Positions 35,701 to 46,085 of a stretch of DNA of 64,000 bases are shown here, one piece after another. The notes below the pieces were generated by a model, which ran no database searches, was not told the origin of the DNA, and saw only the letters and a list, made by a program, of their open reading frames with translations. Location of the stretch: contig JAIUCV010000005.1 in the NCBI GenBank assembly GCA_026724425.1, positions 36,553,784-36,617,783 of the forward strand, in the 5' to 3' direction. The first letter of the stretch is position 1, and every line of letters starts with the position of its first letter. This stretch comes from Erythrophleum ivorense (taxonomy: Eukaryota; Streptophyta; Magnoliopsida; Fabales; Fabaceae). Both the position numbers and the translations under genes were made by a program.

Positions 35701-38700
35701 TTAAATTTGCTTCATTAAGTGCATTATAGAACCATAAAAGAGTTTTACGAGTCACCTAGCTTTTCTAGTGATTGTGTGGCCTTAGACTTTGTTTCAAAAG
35801 TGTAATTAGCTTTCATATGATGTGTCTAAGGCAAGAGGAATGATCTCCACCTTCTTGGGTTAGTGAGGTCAGGGAGAGGATTTAAAACTCAAGAAAAAAG
35901 TGTGTAAATGCAATCAAGGTAGCTCTCTCCACCTTCTCTCATGCATGTTTATTTACTTTACTTGTCTTTGAATATGTGTGTGTATTTTAAGTCATGAAAA
36001 TTGTTCTAGCATGAGCTCTTACTCCATAGTACCATGATGATACATTATGTTTTTAAATAATATTTATGATACTTGCTTTGGTTTACTTAAGTGTGGTGAA
36101 GCCAAGAACCTTTAGCTATGATGAGAATGAGCCAACAGCCCTTAAAATTGGTTGAGACAAAGTAAAGAGTCTTCCAAAAGTGAGGTTGACCCCCAAGAGT
36201 AAGGTTGAGTCCAAGAACCTCTTAAAGAATAGATGAGGCAAGTCCAAAATCTACAAGTAAATGGGTGAGGTTAATCCACTTTCTTAGCAAGCCTTTGTGT
36301 GCTATTAATGACTTGCTCAAATGTTGAAAATGCTTCTTGAATGTTTGCACATGTTAATATGCCCATGCATGCATTTGTAAGACTTATTTTGCATGCTTTA
36401 TGTATGATTGAATGGGAGATGAGCTATTGAGATTCTTTGAATCTCATTCCCTCCTCTCCAATGTCTTAACATGCTAGGTGAAACAATTAAGCAAGGTAAT
36501 GGAGGCCACCAAGCCTAGAAGAAGAAGATTGACATCAAAGTATATGAATATGCCTAGTTTTGCTTCCTTTTTAGCCACACACTTGACATATGATGTAATC
36601 CCTTGATGAAAATTGTTATGTAACCATCTGAGTATGTGTAATTATGTTAACATGTCATGTATAAATGAGAGTTAAGATTATATGTATGGGAATGTGTATT
36701 TTGGATATGTAATGGCCAACTAGCATCTTGGAAATGCATGTATAAATGAAATGGCCAAATGAAGATGTATAAGGTTTAGGACCACTTGGGTAGCTCATAC
36801 AAGTCATATTTATGATTTTAAACTTGCCCAAGAGGTGCCAAATATCAAAAGAGACCATTTGGACATTTTGATACCTCATATGGAGCAAAATTTGACCACT
36901 TTAGAACCCTATATCACTTTTTGTCCAAATGATCCATTCTTGATCTGTGATTTGGCATGCATCTAGCTTGTTGAGAGCTTTTTGGAAAGCTAAAGAATAG
37001 GATTTTTGGAGGTCTATGGAATATTTGATGAATTTTCAAATTTAAAAAATTTTCTAGTTTTGGTCAAGGGTATTGTTCACTCAAGTCCAAAAATGATTTC
37101 TATCACTCAGGGCTCAAATAATATCCAATTATCACAAAATTTTATAGAGAGAAACTAGACATTCCCATTGACTTTTATGAACTAGAATCACCCCATTTGG
37201 ATGTCTAGAGAGGGAGATATTAATTTTAAAAAATTCTACCCAATATTAGGAATTCAAACTAACCTCAGGTATTGTTTGATTAGGTTTCAAGGTCTGGACG
37301 TACCTGAACTGGTATGCAGTTATTTTTTTCCTCTAGCTAATATTTTTAGCTTTCCAGATTGGTATTATTTACATAGATTGGATGTTTGCAAAATTAATTG
37401 GACATTTATTAAATTTGTTGCAGAAACCTGTGATAGCACCAATAGACAGCCAGATCTCTGGACCTTTTCGAATGTCAAACATTTTCTGTGTAATGATTCA
37501 TGGCATGATTATATTTTTAACATAAATTAGACATGTGCAGATTTCCAAGGTAGCAAAGATTGCATGGTTTCAATTTTGTTAGAATTAGTTATGATTTTCT
37601 AAAGTTTGTGACAGAAAGGGGAAGTTTCTAGCCAAAATTGCAAATATATGTTCTATGCTTCCCTTTGCCATGCACGACCTCTAGGTCAATTTTGGTGATG
37701 GAAATGAGTTGTATCTATGTAAATAAATGTGAAAATATGATACATGAGCTCACATAGCCTACAGAATATCGAATAAAAAGTTTATATGTAACATAACACT
37801 AAAATACTCATTATTTTAATACCATTATTTTACCTCTTATGTGAGTTGCATAATATAAGGCATAGATATAGCATGAAATGAGTTAAAAATTTATGGTGTT
37901 ACATCATCCACCTTTTTTGGGACTTTTGAATTTGTCTTACCCACTTTCAAAGGACTTTTGACTTAGCCTCACCCGTCTTAAGACTTTTGGCTTTGTCTCA
38001 TCCATTTCTAAGGACTTTTGGCTCATTTTCACCATTGTTTAGGGACTTTTGGCATCATCAAACCCATGCAAGCTAAAACATATTCATAAAATGCATTTTA
38101 AGATCATCATGGTACCATGGCATATGGGCAATAGCTAGAAATATTTCTCATGGCATAAACATACATACAAGCACTCAAAGACAAGCAAACATCTAAGTCA
38201 TGTATGAGAGAAAGGTTATAAAGCTATCTTGAAGTAAGAATACAACACTTTCCTATTGAAATTCTTCCTCCCTTTCTCGCCAAGCTTTGCAATTAGGTGG
38301 GCCTTGGTTTTCTGGGCCTAGACACATCAAAAGAGACATACATCACTCATGAGAGCAAGTTTTGGCATCATACACACTCTATGTGAAGCTACTTTATTAT
38401 ATGACTCCATCATGCTTCCATACAAAACCTTATGAAGAAAATATGAGAATTCATGATCTTGGCTCCCATTTCTCATTTATTTTAAGTCTCTTGACTCTAT
38501 TTAAACTCTTTGGAGTCATCACAAATTCATTTTCAAGAGCCTAGATACAAGTTGCTTCTTTAAGTCTCATTATGGAGCCTGCACCTTTATCTCATAAACC
38601 AAGGTTTCTAAATTTTTTTCAAGGCTTCCTTTGATGTTCTTCCATCATATTTAATCTCTTTCTTGCCTTAAAAAAATTTAAAACTCTCCCTAGTGCATGA

Positions 38701-39939
38701 AGAGCTCTGGGCCGAAACTATACAAGCATATAATACCCATGGAGTTTGCTTGCTTTCTCTTAGGGAATTGGCTCTTGTGAAGCCTCCTAGATGTTTTAAG
38801 AACTCATATATACTCTTAGACAACTTAAATTTCTACTAAGAAGTTTCATCTTAGCATAGGTGCAATTAAATCTCTAAGTTTGCTAACTTACAATCTAATG
38901 CTTCTTATTCAATTTCAATGTCATCTTCTTAATCTTCACACTCCATGACCCTTGATTCTATCAAGAACACATGAAGAAAAACTCTTCTCCTCACTTTTTT
39001 TCTCTAGGTTGAAGCTTAAATGACTTGGAAATATAAAATTTTATAAGTGTTTCAAGTAAAATTTTACCTTAAAACGAAACTCTCTTCGCGTAGTTTATTT
39101 TTCACCCAGTAGTTTCTTGAAAAGAATTCTTTTTTGGCTTAGGTCAGACCTAAATCTTCAAGTTTTCAAGAAAAGAAAACCACCATTAGAGAGCTCTTAG
39201 AGAGAGGAACAATTTTCTTTACTGGCGCAGGATGAAATTGAACTATTTACTTACCTAAACGGGAGCTTAAACTTCTTCTTTCTCCCTTCCCTTAATGTCA
39301 TGTAATGACTACTCAAAATTCTAAAAATGGAAGCTTAAAGAAGGTGATGAGATATAATCTTACTTAAGGAGCCTCTTTTATAATTTTTTAAAATGACCAT
39401 TTTGCCTCTACGTGCATGTTTACTCCGTTTAGGCTCATTTCAACTCTTTTTTTAGAACTATCTTTTCCATCATAAAATTGAGATCCTCTAATTCATAAAA
39501 TGCCCTTGGTTTCATCCAAATTGGATTTAAAACATTCCTAAATAAATCGGTCAAAGTTTAGGTCAATTGACATTCTAAAACGTAAACTGGAGGGGTTTAA
39601 ACCATTCTAGAGGTTCCTATGGCTTTTAAGGTCTCTGAGAATCCCAAGAAACTCATTTTTTCTATTTAAAAATTCCTCCTTTGCATTTATAAAAAGTGCT
39701 CAAAATTACAAAAGTGCCACTACATCTTTGTTAAATTTTGTCTAGTTATTCTGGCTTCGTTTTCAGGATACCTCTGGCCTTGAATCCTCATTATTTGAGG
39801 TTTAGATTATTGCTCTAATTTTATTGGATCTAAAATTATTCTATCTGGGGGACTTTCTTTTATCTTCAATGTGTTTCATACGTTTACAAAGAAACCAGAC
39901 ATTACATTTCTCAGGTTTATGAAAGAACCAAATATTACA
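32711..39939 (-). mobile_element. Solo LTR, family B, minus strand, interrupted by an inverted B copy
   Basis: The LTR starts TGTAATACG (32711) and ends ...ATATTACA (39939). Flanks ctaat (32706-32710) and tcaat (39940-39944) agree at three of five positions with two transitions. The copia reading frame crossing this point confirms the insertion. Without the inner insertion it is about 3.5 kb. In sense it begins with a duplicated start segment (TGTAATATTTGG..., then TGTAATGTCTGG... 34 bp later), a trait shared with the inverted copy within it. Confidence 0.8.
34172..37903 (+). mobile_element. Solo LTR, family B, plus strand, nested in a minus-strand B copy
   Basis: It starts TATAACATTTG (probably from TGTAAC) and ends ATGGTGTTACA, 3732 bp. 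The flanks are tcacc (34167-34171) and tcatc (37904-37908), a four-of-five match. The surrounding B copy reads continuously (ctcacc before, catccacc...ggactttt after), which fits its homologue at 57.72 kb. It contains the conserved block gagctattgagattcttt at 36421. Host and insert are in opposite orientation, so they form a long imperfect inverted repeat. Confidence 0.8.
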
Positions 39940-39944
39940 TCAAT

Positions 39945-40990
39945 CATAAATCGAAACTTCTTTTGGTCTACTAAAATACATTTTTCATCTTTGTCAAGTT
40001 TAAAGAATAAGCTTATATGAGTCTTGCCTTGCTTGGTTTAAATTTAGGGAGAATTAGAGTTAAGGACTCAAAGTTGAAAATATTTACTCTGAAGGACCTA
40101 TTACCATTATGTTAAGATAGATTACCATTGACTTTAAATAAAACTCCCCTAAATTTAGTGGTAACAAGTCCTTTAAAGTAAATATTTTCAACTTTGGGTC
40201 CTTAACTCTAATTTTTCCTTAAATTTATCCATCTCAAATTTCTTTAATAGTTCCTTCACATACTTTGTTGGATATATGAAGATGCTTTCTTTCATTTATT
40301 TGATTTGTAGCCCAAGGAAGGAGGTCATCTTCCTTATCATGCATATGTCAAATTCACTAGTCATTAGGATAGAAAAATCCTTGCATAAAAGCTCATTAGT
40401 AGATCTAAAGACAATATTATCCATATAAATTTGAACAATTATAATGTCATACTTCATTTGCTTAATAAATATGTGGTGTCTGTGTCACCCTTCGTGAATC
40501 ATTTTCAATTAAGAACTTGTTTAGTCTATCATACCATGCATTAGGTGCTTGTTTTATACCCTACAATGCCTTTCTCAATTTATAAATATAATTAGGATGC
40601 TTAATGCTTTCAAAACTAAGAGGTTGTTTCACATAAACTTTCTCATTTAGATACCCATCCAAAGACATACTTTTAATGTCCATTTGATGTAATTTAAACC
40701 TTTTAACATGCGAATGCAAAGAGGACTCTTATAGATTCTAATCTAGCTATGGGTGTAGATGTTTCATCAAAATTTGTGCCTTCAATTTGATTACAGCCTT
40801 GAGTAACTAACCTTGCTTTATTTCTTACCATATCACCTACTTTGTCAAGTTTATTCCTTTTAAATTGATTCAATTCTTGTTACATTGGTATGATCCAAAA
40901 ATCATCTGCTAAGCATTCATCTATATTTTTAAGTTTAATATGTTACATAAAGGCCATGTGGTTTATATCCTTGCATAAGGATTTGGTCCT
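39945..40990 (-). pseudogene. Copia reverse transcriptase, decayed, split by a MITE
   Basis: The minus-strand translation gives ADDFWIIPM (start), VRNKARLVTQGCNQIEG, DETSTPIARLESIRVLFAFA, then the catalytic box as YMDN (40416-40427, normally YVDD), and SFLGLQIK and KYVKELLKKFEMDKFK. After the MITE (40047-40219) it continues LDKDEKC-like then VDQKKFRFMI at 39945-40046. Several stops and frameshifts interrupt it. The aspartate-to-asparagine change in the second catalytic position shows the enzyme is dead. Confidence 0.85.
40047..40219. mobile_element. MITE copy 2 (TA-flanked) inside copia pol
   Basis: The 173-bp element starts gggagaattagagttaagga and ends with its near inverse, tccttaactctaatttttcct. 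It is flanked by TA at 40045-40046 and 40220-40221. Long inverted arms (aaatatttactctgaaggac against gtcctttaaagtaaatattt) give a hairpin. It is clearly the same family as 1892-2063 and interrupts the reverse transcriptase frame. Confidence 0.8.
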
Positions 40991-41429
40991 CTTTCCTTCA
41001 TGTGGGCCTTTGATAATGAACTTGTTCGGATAGGATAAAGAATGTCTCCATTTTCTTGGAATTTTATTCCTATTAATGTCTTATTGATTGGGAGAAGTTT
41101 CTTCATCTTCCTTTTATTGTTTAAAGGAGGATCTTGAAGCTATGTTTAGTTCTTGTTATGAACCTGACTCAATCTATACACTTTATGGTTCCTAATTATG
41201 AGCTTCCTACAACTCAGATCATTACATTATGCAAACTTCTCCCTCATCATTAGGTATACTTTCACTTGGTACAGAATTGTCAAATTCATCAAAAGTAACA
41301 TTTTATAGACTCTTTAATAGTCATTAACCTTTTACAATATAATCCATATGCTTTATCTTTATTGTTATTATAAATAAAACATTTATATTCAAAAGCATAA
41401 AAATAACTAATGTTAGGTTTTCTGCCTTT

Positions 41430-42240
41430 TCATAGCTTATAAGGAGTTTTATTTAAGATAAGCCGTATTGGGCACCTATTCAAGAGGTAGCAAGAAGTTT
41501 TCACCATTTTAGCCTAAAGGTTCTTGGAAAGGTTGTTTTTTGCAAAGCAGTGCTCTAGCCACATCAATTAAAATATGATTTTTTTTCTTTCTACGACTCA
41601 ATTTTATTGAGTAGTTCTTGGAGTAAGAAAATTGTGGTTTATTCCACATTCATCACAAAACTTTCAAAAAATTGGTTGTCAAATTCCTTACCATGAGCAT
41701 TGTAGATTGAAGAGACTAAGTATCATTTCCTATTCTGAACTTGTGCACAAGAGGTCTTAAATTTTTCAAAATAGTCATTCTTATGATCTAAGAAAAAGAC
41801 CTATGTAAATTTTGATAAATCATCATCTATAACAAAACTATAACTTTTATCTCTAAGGCTTTTGTCCTTATTAAACTAAATAAATCCACATGAATCAATT
41901 GAAGTGGTCTAATCATAGACATGACTTCTTTGGATATGAAAGGTGATTTAATTTGCTTCCCTCTTTGACATGCTTCATAAACTTGGTTCTTTTCAAATTT
42001 TACTTTGCACAAGCCAACCACAAGTTCTATTGACAATAATTTGGATATTAATTTCATACTAACATGTCCTAATCTTTTGTGCCAAAGCCAACTTTGATCA
42101 AGTATAGATGCAAGGCATGTTTGAGTAGGGATATTATCAAGATGCAAAATATAGACAATATCATGCCTCTTTCCTTTGATTAAGATATTATTCATTTCTT
42201 TATCATAGATTATGCATGTCAAGAATCGAAAGCATCTTTA
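41430..42240 (-). pseudogene. Copia pre-integrase and integrase domains, decayed
   Basis: The best frame (41827-42222) contains SWLWHKRLGHVSMKLISKL (pre-integrase zinc-binding region), CQRGKQIKSPF and RPLQLIHVDLF (first catalytic aspartate region). Further left the minus strand gives NAHGKEFDNQFFESF (second catalytic region with D lost) and a degraded TPQQNGV-like region, then KRQKT-type sequence. Frameshifts and stops separate these. The domain order agrees with copia pol in minus orientation. Confidence 0.85.
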
Positions 42241-43288
42241 TGTCCTTTGTTTCATAATTGACTAATGCTAATTAGATTAACATGATACGCATTATCAATA
42301 GTAAGAGATGCATTTATGCTTACTATGCTTGAATCCATTAGTCTACTTTTCTTATTATCACTAAATGTAACATTAATAGATACCTTAAGAATGAAGGCAA
42401 AAAAAATTTCTTATTTCTAATCATGTGATAAGAGCATCCAAAATCTAGGAGCCATAGGTCTTCTCCAATTCTAGTCTTAATAAAGACTTGTGTGTAATAT
42501 ATGAGAACTTAGGTGCCTCGAGAATTTTAGGTCCTTGCCATGTTAGCTTCAAATTCCTTACATACAAGAGCACTTTTAAGAATCCACTTTTGAACAACTC
42601 TTCTCGACTGCATTAGGCATTGATAAGACATATGACTTCTTCTTTTGCAAGTATAACTCATTCTAACTTATCTACTATTTAAAGCTTTTACAAAAATAGT
42701 TTTAGTTTGCTTTCCATCATCTTCATCATTAGTATAACTAATACCATTCTTTCCTAATGATTGTTTTATGTTCTTAGAATTACCTTTAAGTTTTCATGAC
42801 CTTTAACAAATTTTGTTAAATCTTCATTCAAATTTGCAATCTTTTCATTTAGCTTTTTATCTCCAAATAAGAGTGATTGCATATAATACTCTTCTTCAAT
42901 TAATCTAAGCATCTCTTCTAACTTTTCCTTTATACTTTCAATTACACTAAATCTTCTTAGAATTTTCATGTGATCCATTTTTAGCTCATCATATTTTAAT
43001 GCAATTTTATTTGAATCTTCTACAATAGCATCAAAAGCATGCAATAATTCATCATATGTAAAAGGAGTATTTACCTCTTCTTCTACTTTAATGTTAATGA
43101 AGTCTTCATTGGTCATGAGAGAAAAATTTTCAACTTCCTTTTCTTCAATTATCTCATTCTAGGAATTTGTTGTAGCTAGAGGACTTCGATTTTCTACTTG
43201 TTACTCTTTTCCTTCACTAGATTCATTTAGAAGTTCATCATCACTTTATGATGAGTTAGTTATCATAACCTTCTTATTGCTTGCACTT
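42241..43288 (-). pseudogene. Copia gag-pol junction region with coiled-coil gag segment
   Basis: A 116-residue frame (42766-43116) is highly charged and helical (TYDELLHAFDAIVEDSNKIA, then EKLEEMLRLIEEEYYMQ), matching the acidic coiled-coil segment that follows the CCHC knuckle in Sire-like copia polyproteins. The knuckle itself lies beyond the gypsy insertion at 53576. Between 42240 and 42765 the protease region should lie, but only degenerate sequence is seen. Confidence 0.7.
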
Positions 43289-46035
43289 TGTAACACTATA
43301 ATATCTTAACTCCAATTCATCTTCCTCTAGGCTTGATTCCATATGATTTCCCAGGAAAATGACCAAAACCGTGGTATTTTACTACTTAAAGTCGGGGTTT
43401 AACCGGTCATATTTTGCTCCGTGGGTCTCGTGAACCATTCATTCATATTCTCTACTCAAACACCATGTATACAACTTGTACATAGTCTCAAACAACTCAT
43501 AAACCACGGGTATGAAGCCAAAAACTAAGAAAATATAATTTCTCAAATGAGCCCATAAGTCAGATTTTTGGCTCCAACTTTGGAAAATCATAACTAATTC
43601 TAGAAAAATAGGAATCAAGCAAATCATAGCTCTATGGAAATCTTGGGATGTTAAATTCATACTAAAAATAACTCCCAACAACAATCTCAGCGTTTGGACT
43701 ATCATTGACATCGAATAGGACACAGATGTCTGGCTGTCCCTAATACTAGTGCAGTTTACTATCATGAACTTTGAAAATCCGTAATTAATTCCAAAAAAAT
43801 ATAATCTGGGAACAATATACCAATTTGGAAAGCTACAGATGTTAGCTAGAGGAAAAAAATAAGTGCAGATCAGTTCAGGAGCTCTTGGACCTCAAAAAAT
43901 GATGGAACAATAACGAAGGTCAGAAACTTCCCTGATGCTGATACAGAACTTCAGAAAGTCGTTACTCTCTCTACAGACCTCTAATTGAGGTGCTTCCAGT
44001 TGGTATAGATCACTGTGGACATCTAGTTTATGTTCAGAAAATTTCATGATAATCGGACACCGTTTGGTCCATGGATGACACAGATTCATTTTCGGATTTG
44101 TTGCACAGTACCATGACCAACCCATCAAATTTTCCCAACTTCAACAATTTGCCAAATATTCTCTAGACCTCCAAATATTACTCACTTTGGCTTCTCAATA
44201 AGCTCTCAATAGACTCTAGAGGTATGCCAAGTTTCATATCAAGAAGAGCTCATCTGGTCATACTTTGACGGAACTCACACAATTGCCGGTTTTGGCACCC
44301 CATTTGGTTCAAAATGGGTCCAAATGGCCTCCCACATGTGCTAGCATCTCGTGGGTAAGTTTGAAAGTACAAACATAGCATATATGAATAGCCCAAATGA
44401 TCCAAGTCATCATATATTTCAAAATCACTATGCTACGAAACAAAATACATCATTTCATATAAGCTACAAAAAGGCCAAATTTCACATTCTCATTATTTTG
44501 GCTCTTTACATCGTTTATACATCATCTATACATGTGTTTACATTGGCTCATATATATACATCTCAAAAATGATAAGTGCATATTCATTTTGGCACCTTTT
44601 TACATCAAAAGAACTAGAAGAACTACACCACTTCCTAATCATATACAACTAAGCTCCATGATGTGCACTTGCTTCTCCTTGAGCTCCACCTAAGATGTTA
44701 AGATGGGAGAGGGAAGGGGGTGAGATTCAGGGAATCTCAGTAGCTCATACTCATTCAAGAAGCAATCAAGATATATAAACCAGTCAAAGCATGCAACCAA
44801 GTCACAATGACACAACAAATGTGTTTCATGCCATGAATATCATATCAATGCCCAGATTAGGCTCTAGGGATTTTCGGTCTAGCCTCACCCGAGCTTTGGG
44901 ACTTTTGGATTGGCCTCACCCTTGGTTTAGGGACTTTTGGCTCCACCTCACCCTTTTCAAGGGACTTTCGGCACCACCTCACCTGAGCAATTTACACAAT
45001 TCATATCATAAGCATATTGGTACCAATGCATCAAGGCAACATCAATGGCATATCTCATCATACAAGCACATATACAAGCATACAATGACTATTACACATC
45101 CAAGAATGCAATAAGAAAGAGTAGAGAGCTACCTTATCGGCCAACACAAATCTTTCCTTTCAATTTCTCTTCTCCCGTCTTGATTTCACACTCACAATTA
45201 GATAGAGTTGCTTCCTTTGAGCCTAGGCATAACAATAGCATCAAATTACTCTCTTATAACTCAAATAAACTCTCACAAAGCTAAAGAGGCTCTTCATCGA
45301 AGTAAACCCCGGCTACACATGTAAAAAGCTATGGATTCTCTCTTTAGAACTCTAATCACTCTCCTTCCTCTCTCAAGCTCTTAAGGAAGAAAGCAAAGAA
45401 GAAGTGAAGCTATATAAGTTCTATCCTTATTCTAGAGTAATTTTCCCACTTCCCTCTTTTGAACCAAACCCAAATCAACTTCTAAACCCATAGAAAGAGA
45501 AGGCAAAAGGAGGAGAACAACATGCTAAGGAGAAAAGCTATGGAAATCTAAAGATTACTCACCTCTTTGCTTGATCTCTTTGCTTCTCTAGGTCTCTCTC
45601 TCTCTCCACAGCTCTTTTCTCTCTCCTTGGTCGAAGCTTAGGTCGGTTCTAAGAGAAAGGAAGAGTTTAGACTCTTTAAAAAGTCAAAATCTCGCTTTTC
45701 ACGCTTTTCCGGATTAACCCTCGCTATAGCGAGCCATAACCCTCGCTATGGCGAGCTCGTATCTGTCCCAGACCTCTGTCTTCGCTATAGCTCTCGTTAC
45801 GGTGAGCAACTCCCTGGTTTTTGTATGGGATGCCCGCACTCCTTATAGCTAGAAGCATTTTCGCTATAGCGAGAAGGCATTCTCGCTATAGCTAGCCCAT
45901 TTCTCGCTATAGTGAACAAGTACATTCGCTGTAGCTAGGCTATAGCTAGCAGACTTAGAAAATTTTTAGCCTTCAAAAATTTTTAGCTTTTCTTTTCTTT
46001 CCCTTTTCTTTTCTTTTCTTTTTCTGGTTGTTACA
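43289..46035 (-). repeat. 3' LTR of gypsy element A
   Basis: The LTR runs from TGTAACACTATAAT to GGTTGTTACA and pairs with 50814-53570. It contains a tandem array of roughly 36-bp units (about 44865-44990), the gagattcagggaatctca block (44721-44747), the CGCTATAGCG array (45717-45955) and a terminal pyrimidine tract (45985-46024). The 73- to 107-residue ORFs within it have no recognisable domain. Confidence 0.97.
45717..45955 (-). repeat. CGCTATAGCG palindrome array in the 3' LTR of A
   Basis: About ten variants of the cgctatagcgag motif occur, including perfect palindromes. This is the counterpart of 53239-53478 and 29315-29545. Confidence 0.9.
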
Positions 46036-46052
46036 TTTCCACCCCTCTTAAA
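46036..46052 (-). promoter_or_regulatory. Polypurine tract of gypsy element A
   Basis: On the minus strand, aagaggggtggaaa directly precedes the 3' LTR start TGTAACA, the site where plus-strand DNA synthesis is primed. It begins 34 bp after the gag-pol stop codon. Confidence 0.9.
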
Positions 46053-46085
46053 AGAAATTTCGTCCTTAAAATTTAAATACATACC

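Noticed and set aside
37201..37530. 109-residue ORF within the plus-strand B LTR
   Set aside because: The region aligns with noncoding LTR sequence in other B copies, which carry stops in this frame.
32848..39906. Narrower boundaries for the minus-strand B LTR (TGTTAC at 32848, ATTACA at 39906)
   Set aside because: Alignment with other B copies extends the LTR to 32711 and 39939, and only the wider boundaries make the copia reading frame continuous.
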